Shown here: positions 49,485 to 58,756 of the stretch, piece after piece
Layout of the letters: the number at the start of each line of letters is the position of its first letter
Numbering within the stretch: position 1 is the first letter of the stretch
NCBI RefSeq assembly: GCF_014595955.1
Contig: NZ_JABVCF010000007.1
Span: 186,001 to 250,000, forward strand
DNA: 64,000 nucleotides
Reading direction: 5' to 3'
Source of the DNA: Pseudaminobacter soli (ex Zhang et al. 2022)
GTDB taxonomy: Bacteria > Pseudomonadota > Alphaproteobacteria > Rhizobiales > Rhizobiaceae
Program-made: the position numbers and the translations under genes
Notes under the pieces: generated by a model
Told to the model about the DNA's origin: nothing
Seen by the model: the letters and a program-made list of their open reading frames with translations, nothing else
The model's database searches: none

Positions 49485-49961
49485 TCACCGCTCCTCTTCC
49501 AGAAGTTCATCCTCTTCCAGCGGCGGCAGTGGCGTCGCGGAAAGATTGGCCTCGATACGCGACAGGAGCTTTGCCAGCGTCTTCTGCTCCTTCTTGTCCA
49601 AACCTTTGAAGGCAAGTTTCTCCGTCTTGCGAAGCGATTTCTCGATGTCGCGGATCGCCTGGCGACCGACTTCGGTGAGATAGATGTTGGCCTGCCGCCC
49701 GTCATTGGCGGAAGCGCGCTTCTCCAGAAAACCCTGGCCCTGAAGCCGGTTTATCGTCTTCGTGATGGTCGGCGGCCGCACGCCGATGCGGCTGGCGAGT
49801 TGGCCGGGAGTCTGGCCGTCGTCGCGGTCGAGCGCCAGCATGATCTGGTCCTGGCCCGCGTAGAATCCATGGGTGAGCAGCCTGGAAGCCAGTGCAGTGC
49901 GCGCAAGGCGTGCCGTCGCATGCAGGCGTCCCATGGCTGCGATTCTGGTCGTCCTGGTCAT
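49485..49961 (-). CDS. MarR-family transcriptional regulator
   Basis: This 158-residue regulator has a winged helix-turn-helix (QTPGQLASRIGVRPPTITKT, INRLQGQGFLEKRASANDGR with the wing arginines) between dimerisation helices. GFYAGQDQIMLALDRDD is a typical entry. The acidic end (LPPLEEDELLEEER) is unusual. ATG 49961 has GGAGACGG upstream. It is divergent from the CobW-type gene at a distance of 270 bases. The ligand is unknown. Confidence 0.87.
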   Translation of the reverse strand: MTRTTRIAAMGRLHATARLARTALASRLLTHGFYAGQDQIMLALDRDDGQTPGQLASRIGVRPPTITKTINRLQGQGFLEKRASANDGRQANIYLTEVGRQAIRDIEKSLRKTEKLAFKGLDKKEQKTLAKLLSRIEANLSATPLPPLEEDELLEEER

Positions 49962-50232
49962 TTTCCGTCTCCGGAAATGCCCGCTGTCCCTGCCTCGACG
50001 CAACGCGCGGGCGCCACGCACGCCGAAGTGCCACCAAGTCCTTTGCCGGCATTCGAATGCGGCATCTCGGCTAATGCCAGAGCATCTTTACATTTGGATG
50101 ACAGGCAGGACCGAACTGTCGCACCACGCGAGTTCTCGGCAGATCGCTGCCAACTGGTCCAGCCGATAGCCGCGTGCAATCGCGGCGGAGGCGTCCTATA
50201 TCGGGGCAAACCCCAATCGCCCGAGGCGTCCC

Positions 50233-51300
50233 ATGAGCGAAACGCAGAATCAGATTCCCGTGACCGTGCTGACCGGATATCTCGGCGCGGGCAAGACGAC
50301 CCTGCTCAACCGCATCCTCTCCGAGAGCCACGGCAAGCGCTACGCCGTGATCGTCAACGAGTTCGGCGAGATCGGCATCGACAACGACCTCATCGTCGAA
50401 TCCGACGAGGAGATCTACGAGATGAACAATGGCTGCGTCTGCTGCACGGTACGCGGCGACCTGATCCGCACGGTGGAAGGCCTGATGCGCCGGCCCGGCC
50501 GCTTCGACGCGATCCTGGTGGAGACGACGGGCCTGGCCGATCCGGCGCCGGTGGCACAGACCTTCTTCATGGACGAGGACGTGCGTTCGAAGACCAGGCT
50601 CGATGCGGTGGTGGCGCTGGTCGATGCAAAGCACCTGCCGCTGCGCCTGAAGGACTCGAAGGAGGCCGAGGACCAGATCGCCTTCGCCGACGCCGTCGTC
50701 CTCAACAAGAGCGATCTCGTCAGCCCGGAGGAGCTTCGCGAGGTCGAGGCAACCATCCGCGCGATCAACCCCGGCGCACGTATCCACCGCACCACCCGTG
50801 CCGGCGTCGATCTCCGCGAAGTGCTCGACCGCGGCGCCTTCGACCTGAAGCGCGCGATCGACAACGATCCGCACTTCCTGGATGCGGACGAGCACGACCA
50901 TGATCATGTCTGCGGTCCCGACTGTGACCATGATCACCATCATCACGATCATCACGGGCATAATCACGATCACCACGACCACGGTGCGGTGTCGCCGATC
51001 CACGACATCACCGTGCGCTCGGTGTCGCTGCGCGGCGGCGAGATGGACCCGAAGCGGTTCTTCCCGTGGATCGAGAAGATCTCGCAGATGGAGGGTCCCA
51101 ACATCCTGCGCCTCAAGGGCATCATCGCCTTCAAGGAGGACCCGGAGCGCTATGTCCTGCAGGGCGTCCACATGATCATGGAAGGCGACCACCAGCGCGC
51201 ATGGCGCGAGGGCGAGAAGCGCGAGAGCCGTCTCGTCTTCATCGGCCGCGAGTTGGACGAGGAGCGGCTGCGCAAGACGTTCGAGGCGTGCCAGGCATGA
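50233..51300 (+). CDS. CobW/COG0523-family metal GTPase with histidine-rich segment
   Basis: This 355-residue G3E GTPase has the P-loop [12 protein letters not shown] (18-23 core), the metal motif GCVCC (67-71), the NKSD nucleotide motif and a C-terminal CobW_C domain from about residue 255. Between the domains a histidine-rich stretch (about 215-253, with [18 protein letters not shown]) can bind zinc or nickel. COG0523 proteins deliver metals, mostly zinc; the subgroup is unclear, as no Zur-like site was recognised upstream. The WD40 gene follows. Confidence 0.9.
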   Translation: MSETQNQIPVTVLTGYLGAGKTTLLNRILSESHGKRYAVIVNEFGEIGIDNDLIVESDEEIYEMNNGCVCCTVRGDLIRTVEGLMRRPGRFDAILVETTGLADPAPVAQTFFMDEDVRSKTRLDAVVALVDAKHLPLRLKDSKEAEDQIAFADAVVLNKSDLVSPEELREVEATIRAINPGARIHRTTRAGVDLREVLDRGAFDLKRAIDNDPHFLDADEHDHDHVCGPDCDHDHHHHDHHGHNHDHHDHGAVSPIHDITVRSVSLRGGEMDPKRFFPWIEKISQMEGPNILRLKGIIAFKEDPERYVLQGVHMIMEGDHQRAWREGEKRESRLVFIGRELDEERLRKTFEACQA

Positions 51301-51317
51301 TGATGGGTCGCGACATT

Positions 51318-51460
51318 CCCCTCCCCCTTGAGGGGAGGGTGGCCGCGCAGCGGCCGGGAGGGGTTGTCCCCGCAGTACTAGACTTGATTGGTGCGCCGAG
51401 AACGGCCGCACGAACCCCCTCTGGCTGCTTCGCAGCCATCTCCCCCTCAATGGGGGAGAG
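51318..51460. repeat. CCCCTC/GAGGGG palindromic repeat, two-part copy
   Basis: This 143-base element with two palindromic ends is the inverse of the copy at 42370-42512. It lies between the CobW-type and WD40 genes. Its last bases (GGGGGAGAGGGAG) probably provide the ribosome-binding site of the WD40 gene. Confidence 0.75.
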
Positions 51461-51472
51461 GGAGCCGCGTTG

Positions 51473-52447
51473 ATGCCCACAGTCGCTCCCCTCGATCTCG
51501 ACGGCCATTGCGTGGCCACCGCCTTCATCGGCGAGGTGCCGTATTTCGCGCTGGCCGACGGTTCGGTCCACCGCCTCGACCATGGCCATAAGACGAGCCA
51601 GGCCAATGACGGCCTGCTCTGCGCCTTCTACGATGCCGGCTCGGACCGCCTGCTCACCGGCGGTGAGGACGGCAAGGTCTTTTCCATCGGTGCGGGTGGC
51701 GAGACGGCCGTCGTCGCGGAGGCCGGCCGCAAATGGATCACCAGCGTGGCCGCCGGCCCGCAGGGCGCCTTGGCCTATGCGGCCGGCCGCAGCGCCTGGG
51801 TCGTGCTGCCGGGCGGCAAGGTCAAGGAGTTCCAGCACCCGCGCACTGCCGAAGGGTTGGCCTTCGCTCCGAAGGGGCTGCGCCTGGGCGTAGCGCGCTA
51901 CAACGGGGCGACGCTGCATTTCCCGGCGACCGAGAGCAAGCCGGTCGAGTTGGAGTGGGCCGGCGCGCATACCGGCATCATCTTCTCGCCGGACGGCAAT
52001 TTCGTCGTCACCACCATGCAGGAAAACGCGCTGCACGGCTGGAAGCTTGCCGACGGCAAGCACATGCGCATGACCGGCTACCCGGCCAAGGTCAAATCGC
52101 TGTCCTGGAGCGTCAAGGGCAAGTGGCTCGCGAGTTCCGGCGCACCCGCGGCGATCGTCTGGCCGTTTCAGTCGAAGGACGGGCCGATGGGCAAGGCCCC
52201 GCTGGAGCTCGGTACCCGCGGCAATTCGATGGTGACCTGCGTCGCCTGCCATCCGACCGAGGAGATCGTCGCGATCGGCTACAATGACGGCATGGTGCTG
52301 GCCGCCCGTCTTGCCGACGCCAAGGAAGTGCTGCTGCGCCGCCCGGGCAAGGGCGCGATCACGGCGATGACATGGGACAGGTCCGACCGCCGGCTGGCCT
52401 TTGGCTCCGAGGCGGGAGACTGCGGTGTGATCGACATATCTGCCTGA
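51473..52447 (+). CDS. WD40-repeat protein
   Basis: This 324-residue protein consists of about six to seven weak WD40 repeats forming a beta-propeller. Examples are FYDAGSDRLLTGGEDGKVFS, HTGIIFSPDGNFVVTTMQEN, VKSLSWSVKGKWLASSGAPA and ITAMTWDRSDRRLAFGSEAG. It has no signal peptide, so it is cytosolic and probably a scaffold. It follows the CobW-type gene on the same strand, which suggests a link with metal delivery; this is inference. Confidence 0.85.
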   Translation: MPTVAPLDLDGHCVATAFIGEVPYFALADGSVHRLDHGHKTSQANDGLLCAFYDAGSDRLLTGGEDGKVFSIGAGGETAVVAEAGRKWITSVAAGPQGALAYAAGRSAWVVLPGGKVKEFQHPRTAEGLAFAPKGLRLGVARYNGATLHFPATESKPVELEWAGAHTGIIFSPDGNFVVTTMQENALHGWKLADGKHMRMTGYPAKVKSLSWSVKGKWLASSGAPAAIVWPFQSKDGPMGKAPLELGTRGNSMVTCVACHPTEEIVAIGYNDGMVLAARLADAKEVLLRRPGKGAITAMTWDRSDRRLAFGSEAGDCGVIDISA

Positions 52448-52473
52448 TCATTGTGGCCGATGTCTCGGCTATT

Positions 52474-52528
52474 CACCCGCTCATCCGGCCCTTCGGGCCA
52501 CCTCTCTCCCCGCCGGGGAGAGGGTGGC
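52474..52528. repeat. CCCCTC/GAGGGG palindromic repeat between convergent genes
   Basis: Two hairpins, GGCCC/GGGCC and CCTCTCCCC/GGGGAGAGG, lie between the convergent WD40 gene and soxG and could serve as a bidirectional terminator. It belongs to the same dispersed family. Confidence 0.65.
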
Positions 52529-52543
52529 TTGCGAAGATCGCAG

Positions 52544-53110
52544 CTACGCCTGCGCGTCGTTCGCGGCTTCCAGCAGCAAATCGTGCACATAGTCCGAGAA
52601 GGAGCGCCAGCACTCGACCCGGAACGCGTCCGGCGCGGTCCTGAGGAGCACGATCTCGGCCTTGCCGAGGATCGTGCGCGAGCAGCCGCCAACCGGGAAG
52701 GCCGCGAGCGACAGGTCCTGCGGGCAGCCGGCATTGATCGTCGCTGCGGCGCCGGCTCCCGAGACCGTGAAGGCGACGTTGCGGTGGGAGATGCCGACAG
52801 CCGAGTGCAACTCGCTGACCGAGGCGCAATCCACAAGCGGGTCGCCGGTCTGGTCGATCACAAGCCATTCGTCGGGACCGAGCCAGAGGGCGGTGCGGCC
52901 ACCGGAAGAGGCGGAGGTCTTCGGCCGTGCGGGCAGGTCCAGTCCGAGTGCCGAGGACAGCGCGGCAACGGACTCGGCGGGAGCGCGAAGCGAGATGCGT
53001 TCGGCCGGCGGCAGCACGGCAATCCGCACGCCGTCCGCCTGCCACTCGCGGCCGGCCAGCGCAAACCTGCGGTCGGCGGTCGCCGGCATGTTCTGAGCGG
53101 GATTAGCCAT
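52544..53110 (-). CDS. soxG: sarcosine oxidase gamma subunit
   Basis: This 188-residue subunit of heterotetrameric sarcosine oxidase has GCV_T-like features: LWLGPDEWLVI, SELHSAVGISHRNVAFTVSG and GCPQDLSLAAFPVGGCSRT. It helps to assemble the complex. The start overlaps the soxA stop by eight bases (ATGGCTAA). Confidence 0.92.
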   Translation of the reverse strand: MANPAQNMPATADRRFALAGREWQADGVRIAVLPPAERISLRAPAESVAALSSALGLDLPARPKTSASSGGRTALWLGPDEWLVIDQTGDPLVDCASVSELHSAVGISHRNVAFTVSGAGAAATINAGCPQDLSLAAFPVGGCSRTILGKAEIVLLRTAPDAFRVECWRSFSDYVHDLLLEAANDAQA

Positions 53111-56100
53111 TGAGACGATCTCCCTTCGGATCGTAGAACACGGCGCCAGTCACCTCGACCTCGATCACGCCATCGGGCATGGGCACGAACAGGGTTTCGC
53201 CCATGCGCGAACGGCCGTCGACGACCAGTCCCATCGCGATCGAGCGGCCGCAATTTTCGGACCAGTAGCTCGAGGTCACGTGGCCGATCATCTTCATCGG
53301 GACCGGCTGGTTCGGATCGGCGACGATCTGCGCGCCCTCTTCCAGCACGATCTTGGGATCGCGGGTCGCCAGGCCTACCAACTGCTTGCGGCCAGCGCCC
53401 ACGAGATCGGGCCGCGCCATGCCGCGGATGCCGACGAAATCGGTTTTCTTCTTGCCGATCGCCCACTCCAGCCCCGCATCGGCCGGGGTCACCGTCCCGT
53501 CCGTATCCTGGCCGACGATGATGTAGCCCTTCTCGGCGCGCAGCACGTGCATGGCCTCCGTGCCGTAGGCGCAGGCGCCATGCTTCTGCCCCTCTGCCCA
53601 CAGCGCCTCCCACACCGCCTGCCCATAGTCGGCCGGCACGTTCACCTCAAAACCGCGATCGCCGGTGAAGGACATGCGGAAGAGCCGGGTCGGCACGCCG
53701 CAGATCTTGCCTTCGCGCACCGACATGTGCGGCATCGCCTCGTCGGAGAGGTCGATGCCCTCGACCAGCGGCTCGATGATGTCGCGCGACTTCGGCCCCT
53801 GCACGGCGACCACCGCCCACTGCTCCGACACCGAGGTCAGCCAGACCTTCAAGTGCGGGAACTCGGTCTGGAGATAGTCCTCCATATGGTTCATGACGCG
53901 CGCCGCGCCGCCCGTCGTCGTCGTGACATGGAAGCGGTCATGCGCCAGGCGACCGACGACACCGTCGTCGTAGATAAAACCGTCCTCGCGCAGCATGATG
54001 CCATAGCGGCAACGGCCCGGCTCCAGCTTCTCCCAGGGATTGGTGTAGAGAAGCTCCATGAACTTGGCCGCGTCCGGGCCAACCACCTCGATCTTGCCGA
54101 GCGTCGAGGCGTCGAACAGGCCGGCCGCCTGCCTGACGGTGACGCATTCGCGGTTGACCGCGGCGTGCATGTCCTCGCCGGCCATGGGGAAGTACCAGGC
54201 GCGTTTCCACTGGCCCACATCCTCGAACACCGCACCATGCGCCTCGGCCCAGCCATGCATCGGCGTTTTGCGGGTCGGATCGAATAGCTTTCCACGCGAA
54301 TGACCGACGATGGAGCCAAAGGTCACCGGCGTATAGGGCGGGCGGAAGGTGGTCAGGCCGACTTGCGGGATCGGCTTGCCCAGCGTCTCGGCGGCGATCG
54401 CCAGCCCGTGCATGTTCGAGGTCTTGCCCTGATCGGTCGCCATGCCGTTCGTCGTGAAGCGCTTGACGTGCTCGATCGAGTGCATGCCTTCGTGGACCGC
54501 CTGGCGGATATCCTTGGCGGTGACGTCGTTCTGGAAATCGATAAAGGCCTTCACGGTTTTGCCGGCACCGGCTCCGGGGCCGCTGCCGAGCATGCCGCCA
54601 GCCCAAGCTTCCGCGGCATCGACCTTCATGGCCTGAGCCCTGGAGGTGCTGCCGCCGGCTGCCGTGGCAGCCCGCTCGCCGGCCTCGAAGCCCTGGGCAA
54701 CGGTTTCTTCCAGTCCTTCAGCGCCATTGCAGGCGCCCACGGAGACGCAGTCCTGAGCATAGACGCCCGGAACGAAGATCTGGCGACCCTCGTCGAAGGC
54801 CACCTTGCCGCGCGACTGCGAGAACAGATGGACGGAAGGCGTCCAGCCCGAGGACGTCAGCAGCGCGTCGACGGTGATGGTGCGCCGCGAGCCGCCGTTC
54901 TTCGGCTCGACGATCATGGACGAGACACGCAGCCGCCCGCCCGTTCCAACCACGGCTCGGCCGGGATTGATCTCGATCCCGAGCGCCCGCGCCTCCTCGA
55001 CCGCAGGGCCTGACGGAGCGTCACGCAGATCGATGATGGCGGCGATCTCGACGCCGGCCTTCTTGAGGTCGATCGCGGTGTAATAAGCAGAGTCGTTGAC
55101 GGTGTAGATGCCGACCTGCTTGCCGACGGCCACGCCGTAGTGGTTGAGATAGGTCCGCGCCGCGGAAGCGAGCATGACGCCGGGCCGGTCGTTGTCGGCG
55201 AACACCATGTGCCGCTCGATCGCGCCGGTGGCGAGCACGACCCGCTTGGCGCGCACCTGCCACAGCCGCTCGCGCGGGAGATGGCGATCCGGCGCGTCCA
55301 TGTGGTCGGTGACGCGTTCCACCAGGCCGAGTATGTTCTGAGCGTAGTAGCCGAAGGCAGTGGTGCGCGGCAGCAGCCGGACATTGTCCATCGCCGCGAG
55401 CTTTGCGATCGCCGTCTGCGCCCAGTCCCAGCCGGCCTGTCCTTCGATACGGGCTCCCTGCTCATAATGAAGCGCGCCGCCGAACTCAGCCCGCTCGTCG
55501 CAGAGGATGACGCGGACGCCGCCCTCAGCGGCGGCGAGCGCGGCAGCGATGCCGGCTGCGCCTCCGCCGATCACCAGCACCTCGCAATGCGCGAACCGGG
55601 AGGCGTAGTGATCGGGATCGGGCTGGTCCGGCGCGACGCCAAGGCCGGCGGCCGCGCGGATCCGAGGCTCGTAAAGCTTTGCCCAGGCCGCCTTCGGCCA
55701 CATGAAGGTCTTGTAGTAGAAGCCGGCCGAGAACATCGCCCCGGCGAGGTCGTTCATCGCGCCGACGTCGAAGGCAAGCGAGGGCCAGCGGTTCTGCGAG
55801 TTGGCGGAGAGCCCGTCATAGAGCTCCTGCACCGTCGCACGCACGTTTGGCGTGCGGCGTGCGCTGTCGCGCTCGACCGAGACCAGCGCGTTCGGCTCTT
55901 CCGCGCCGGCGGCCAGAATTCCGCGCGGGCGGTGGTACTTGAAGGAACGGCCGGTGAGGTGCACGCCATTTGCGAGCAGCGCCGAGGCGAGCGTGTCGCC
56001 GGACACGCCGGAATAATGCGCGCCGTCGAAGGTGAAGCGCAGGCTGCGCGCCGGGGTGAGGCGCCCTGCACCGGGGATGCGGAAGGGCTGCTGGGTCATT

Positions 56101-56111
56101 GGGCCCGACAT
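53103..56111 (-). CDS. soxA: sarcosine oxidase alpha subunit
   Basis: This 1002-residue large subunit binds NAD+ and tetrahydrofolate. The N-terminal domain (FTFDGAHYSGVSGDTLASAL) is followed by a nucleotide-binding segment with VLVIGGGAAGIAAALAAAEG. The C-terminal third is an aminomethyltransferase (GCV_T) fold that makes 5,10-methylene-tetrahydrofolate from the formaldehyde released (GLFDASTLGKIEVVGPDA, YGIMLREDGFIYDDGV). The length is typical. The start overlaps the soxD stop (TGATG). Confidence 0.95.
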   Translation of the reverse strand: MSGPMTQQPFRIPGAGRLTPARSLRFTFDGAHYSGVSGDTLASALLANGVHLTGRSFKYHRPRGILAAGAEEPNALVSVERDSARRTPNVRATVQELYDGLSANSQNRWPSLAFDVGAMNDLAGAMFSAGFYYKTFMWPKAAWAKLYEPRIRAAAGLGVAPDQPDPDHYASRFAHCEVLVIGGGAAGIAAALAAAEGGVRVILCDERAEFGGALHYEQGARIEGQAGWDWAQTAIAKLAAMDNVRLLPRTTAFGYYAQNILGLVERVTDHMDAPDRHLPRERLWQVRAKRVVLATGAIERHMVFADNDRPGVMLASAARTYLNHYGVAVGKQVGIYTVNDSAYYTAIDLKKAGVEIAAIIDLRDAPSGPAVEEARALGIEINPGRAVVGTGGRLRVSSMIVEPKNGGSRRTITVDALLTSSGWTPSVHLFSQSRGKVAFDEGRQIFVPGVYAQDCVSVGACNGAEGLEETVAQGFEAGERAATAAGGSTSRAQAMKVDAAEAWAGGMLGSGPGAGAGKTVKAFIDFQNDVTAKDIRQAVHEGMHSIEHVKRFTTNGMATDQGKTSNMHGLAIAAETLGKPIPQVGLTTFRPPYTPVTFGSIVGHSRGKLFDPTRKTPMHGWAEAHGAVFEDVGQWKRAWYFPMAGEDMHAAVNRECVTVRQAAGLFDASTLGKIEVVGPDAAKFMELLYTNPWEKLEPGRCRYGIMLREDGFIYDDGVVGRLAHDRFHVTTTTGGAARVMNHMEDYLQTEFPHLKVWLTSVSEQWAVVAVQGPKSRDIIEPLVEGIDLSDEAMPHMSVREGKICGVPTRLFRMSFTGDRGFEVNVPADYGQAVWEALWAEGQKHGACAYGTEAMHVLRAEKGYIIVGQDTDGTVTPADAGLEWAIGKKKTDFVGIRGMARPDLVGAGRKQLVGLATRDPKIVLEEGAQIVADPNQPVPMKMIGHVTSSYWSENCGRSIAMGLVVDGRSRMGETLFVPMPDGVIEVEVTGAVFYDPKGDRLNG

Positions 56112-56494
56112 CAGATGTTTCCGTTGTTGTCGCCGGAGGAGGCCGCGACCGCTTCGACGGTCACCGGCGGCGGCTCGCGGTTGGCGAATGCGGCAGGACC
56201 GGCGTCCATGCCGGCCTCGATCTGCGGCCTCGGCTCACCCGCCTTGTAGGTCATCAGGAACTTGTCCGTGACGGTGTTGCGAACCGCGTTGAAGAAGCGC
56301 GCGCAGCCGTGCACGTGCCGCCAGCGTTCGAAGACGATCCCCTTGGGGTTCGAGCGGATGAAGAAGAACTTTTCGAAGTCCTCGTCCGCGATTTCGGCGA
56401 TATTGGTCGGGCGCGCGATATGCGCCTCGCCGCCATGGCGGAACTCCAACTCCGGGCGCTCTTCCTCGCAATAGGGGCAGCGGATGAGAAGCAT
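56111..56494 (-). CDS. soxD: sarcosine oxidase delta subunit
   Basis: This 127-residue zinc subunit begins MLLIRCPYCEEERPELEF. C6 and C9, with histidine and cysteine in RHVHGCARFFN (about 59-64), bind zinc. The C-terminus is a longer, disordered tail than in short relatives. ATG 56494 is followed by the full family sequence; the frame remains open far upstream across soxB without meaning. soxB ends 20 bases upstream. Confidence 0.93.
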   Translation of the reverse strand: MLLIRCPYCEEERPELEFRHGGEAHIARPTNIAEIADEDFEKFFFIRSNPKGIVFERWRHVHGCARFFNAVRNTVTDKFLMTYKAGEPRPQIEAGMDAGPAAFANREPPPVTVEAVAASSGDNNGNI

Positions 56495-56514
56495 GTTCGT
56501 CTCTTTGCTGGGAT

Positions 56515-57768
56515 TCAGTGCGCCACCGCGGCGGCGGCCGCTTCGTCGATCAGCCGCCCGGTGCGGAAGCGCTCGAGCGTGTAGGGCGCGTTGACCGGAT
56601 GCGGGGTATCGTTCGCGATCGTATGCGCGAACACATGGCCGGAACCGGGCGTCGCCTTGAAGCCGCCCGTTCCCCAGCCGCAGTTCACGTAAAGCCCCGA
56701 GACCGGGGTTTTCGCCAGGATCGGCGAGCGGTCCGGGGTCACGTCGACGATGCCGCCCCAGGAGCGCAGCATCTTCATGCGCCTGAACATCGGGAACATC
56801 TCGCAGATGGCGTCGAGCGTATGATTGATGATGTGCAGCCCGCCCGCCTGAGAATAGGACGTGTACTGGTCGGTGCCCGCGCCGATGACCAGTTCGCCTT
56901 TGTCGGACTGCGAGATATAGGCGTGCACCGTGTTTGACATCACCACGCAGGGGAAGACCGGCTTGACCGGCTCCGAGACACACGCCTGCAGCGGATAGCT
57001 CTCCAGCGGCATGCGTACACCGGCCATGTCCATCAGGACCGAGGTGTGACCGGCAGCGACCACGCCGACCTTCTTGGCGCCGATGAAGCCCTTGCTGGTT
57101 TCGACACCCGAGACCCGGCCATTGGCGGAGCGGCGGATGCCGGTCACCTCACAGTTCTGGATGATGTGGACGCCGCGGTCGGCGGCAGCGCGCGCATAGC
57201 CCCAGGCGACGGCGTCGTGGCGCGCCGTACCGCCGCGCCGCTGCAGCGTCGCGCCGACCACCGGATAGCGAGAGCTGGCCGAGATGTTCAGCGGCGGGCA
57301 GAATTCCTTCGCCTGCTCGGGCGTCAGCCATTCGTTGTCGACGCCGTTCAGCCGGTTGGCGTGGACGTGTCGCTTCAGAACCTGCACGTCATGCACGTTG
57401 TGCGCCAGCATCATGACGCCGCGCGGCGAGTACATGACATTGTAGTTGAGGTCCTGAGACAGCCCGTCCCAGAGCTTTACCGCGTGGTCGTAGATCCCGG
57501 CGGATTCGTCGTAGAGATAGTTCGAGCGGATGATGGTGGTGTTGCGGCCGGTGTTGCCGCCGCCAAGCCATCCCTTCTCCAGCACGGCCACATTGGTGAT
57601 GCCGTGCTCCTTGGCGAGGTAATAGGCGGTGGCGAGCCCGTGCCCGCCCGCCCCGACGATGATCACGTCGTAGTGCGTGCGCGGCTCAGGCGAAGGCCAT
57701 TGCTCCGGCCATCCCTTGTGGCCGCGCATGGCCTCTCGCGCAATCGCGAACACAGAATATTTGCGCAT
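56515..57768 (-). CDS. soxB: sarcosine oxidase beta subunit
   Basis: This 417-residue flavoprotein is the catalytic subunit. It demethylates sarcosine to glycine, formaldehyde and H2O2. It has the FAD-binding [20 protein letters not shown] and the segment [19 protein letters not shown] that holds the conserved histidine region for covalent FMN, with [20 protein letters not shown] near the end. ATG 57768 starts the four-gene operon soxB-D-A-G, all on the minus strand. The folate genes often added to this operon are absent. Confidence 0.95.
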   Translation of the reverse strand: MRKYSVFAIAREAMRGHKGWPEQWPSPEPRTHYDVIIVGAGGHGLATAYYLAKEHGITNVAVLEKGWLGGGNTGRNTTIIRSNYLYDESAGIYDHAVKLWDGLSQDLNYNVMYSPRGVMMLAHNVHDVQVLKRHVHANRLNGVDNEWLTPEQAKEFCPPLNISASSRYPVVGATLQRRGGTARHDAVAWGYARAAADRGVHIIQNCEVTGIRRSANGRVSGVETSKGFIGAKKVGVVAAGHTSVLMDMAGVRMPLESYPLQACVSEPVKPVFPCVVMSNTVHAYISQSDKGELVIGAGTDQYTSYSQAGGLHIINHTLDAICEMFPMFRRMKMLRSWGGIVDVTPDRSPILAKTPVSGLYVNCGWGTGGFKATPGSGHVFAHTIANDTPHPVNAPYTLERFRTGRLIDEAAAAAVAH

Positions 57769-57952
57769 TCAGGCAGGCCTCGAGGCTAGTGGACCGGCAG
57801 GGTGGTCGAAGAAGGTGTATCACTAGCCCAATCGTATGCAAGCCGTTGTCCATTTACGACCTCGGGGCCTTGATCAGCGACGCGGTCACCCGGTCGCATG
57901 AGGAACAAACCAACGCGCCGGACGAGCCGTCTCCGATCGGAGGGCCGTGGGA

Positions 57953-57974
57953 GCGTATCGTCCTATGATACTTC
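57953..57974. promoter_or_regulatory. second operator copy of the higBA module
   Basis: CGTATC and TGATAC half-sites lie at the same spacing as in the main operator at 57990-58012. Centres of the two copies are 38 bases apart. Two spaced operators are common in TA modules that use cooperative repression. No other feature was found in 57769-57952. Confidence 0.5.
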
Positions 57975-57979
57975 ATCTA

Positions 57980-58012
57980 TTGACTGCGAAACGTATCACA
58001 GTATGATACGTT
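57980..58012 (+). promoter_or_regulatory. promoter and operator of higBA
   Basis: TTGACT (57980-57985) and TATGAT (58002-58007) are separated by 16 bases and make a sigma70-type promoter. The perfect inverted repeat AACGTATCA-N5-TGATACGTT (57990-58012) covers the spacer and the -10 box, so repressor binding would block RNA polymerase. The predicted transcription start falls on or next to the higB ATG at 58014. Confidence 0.65.
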
Positions 58013-58013
58013 G

Positions 58014-58295
58014 ATGATCAGGTCGTTCAAGGACAAGATCACAGAGGCAGTTGCCCGCGGCGAATCGCCGAAAGGATTTCCGTCTGATCTCGTCCGTGCC
58101 GCGCGACGCAAGCTGTTCATGATTGAGCAGGCGAACGAACTTAGGGACCTAGCTTCCCCGCCGGGGAACAAGCTCCATCCCCTCTCGAGAGAACGTGAGG
58201 GTCAACATGCCATTCGGATCAACGATCAGTTTCGTATCTGCTTTCGTTGGACCGATGGACACGCGGAGGACGTTGAGATTACCGACTATCACTGA
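58014..58295 (+). CDS. higB: HigB-type toxin (RelE superfamily)
   Basis: This 93-residue protein is a HigB/RelE-like mRNA interferase. It has MIRSFKDKITEAVARGESPK, LVRAARRKLFMIEQANELRD, then LASPPGNKLHPLSREREGQH, INDQFRICFRW and a final DVEITDYH, all typical of HigB. The toxin gene precedes the antitoxin gene, the order usual for higBA. No ribosome-binding site is seen before ATG 58014, and the promoter predicts a leaderless mRNA. Confidence 0.9.
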   Translation: MIRSFKDKITEAVARGESPKGFPSDLVRAARRKLFMIEQANELRDLASPPGNKLHPLSREREGQHAIRINDQFRICFRWTDGHAEDVEITDYH

Positions 58296-58325
58296 GGCCA
58301 AGCCGCTCACGCTGCGAGAATAAAG

Positions 58326-58637
58326 ATGTCCGCCCCCCCTGTAATTCCATTTCACCCTGGCGAGATCCTTCGTGAAGAGTATCTCGCCCCTCTCAACCTG
58401 AAGCCGTACACCCTGGCCAAGAAGCTCCATGTACCGCGCACGCGGATCGAACGGCTTGTGGCCGAGCAGACGCCGATCACACCCGATACGGCGCTTCGAC
58501 TGGCAAAGTTCTTCGACACCACTCCGCAGTTCTGGATGAACATGCAGGCAGCGTTTGATCTGGCCAACGAAGCCGCGGCCAAGAAGGACGAGATCGCCGC
58601 CATCGAAAACTACGCAGAATCGCGTCTGGTCGCGTGA
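58326..58637 (+). CDS. higA: HigA-type antitoxin
   Basis: This 103-residue Xre-type helix-turn-helix protein has PVIPFHPGEILREEYLAPLN, LKPYTLAKKLHVPRTRIERL, TPITPDTALRLAKFF and TTPQFWMNMQAAFDLANEAA, the full signature of HigA antitoxins. It neutralises HigB and represses the module through the palindromes upstream. A gap of 30 bases separates it from higB. Confidence 0.93.
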   Translation: MSAPPVIPFHPGEILREEYLAPLNLKPYTLAKKLHVPRTRIERLVAEQTPITPDTALRLAKFFDTTPQFWMNMQAAFDLANEAAAKKDEIAAIENYAESRLVA

Positions 58638-58666
58638 TGGAGCTAGGTGGCAAAGGCTGATTTCTT

Positions 58667-58690
58667 CCACAGGCTTGTCGGCGCCTGTGG
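58667..58690 (+). terminator. hairpin after higA, weak terminator candidate
   Basis: CCACAGGC and GCCTGTGG form an 8-base stem with an 8-base loop, 30 bases after the higA stop. No T-run follows, so termination is uncertain. Confidence 0.35.
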
Positions 58691-58756
58691 GAATCCCGAC
58701 AGTGCTGTTCGCCCTTCCGCATCGCCGGTGGTAAGGACGGCCCGAAAGGGCGACGG

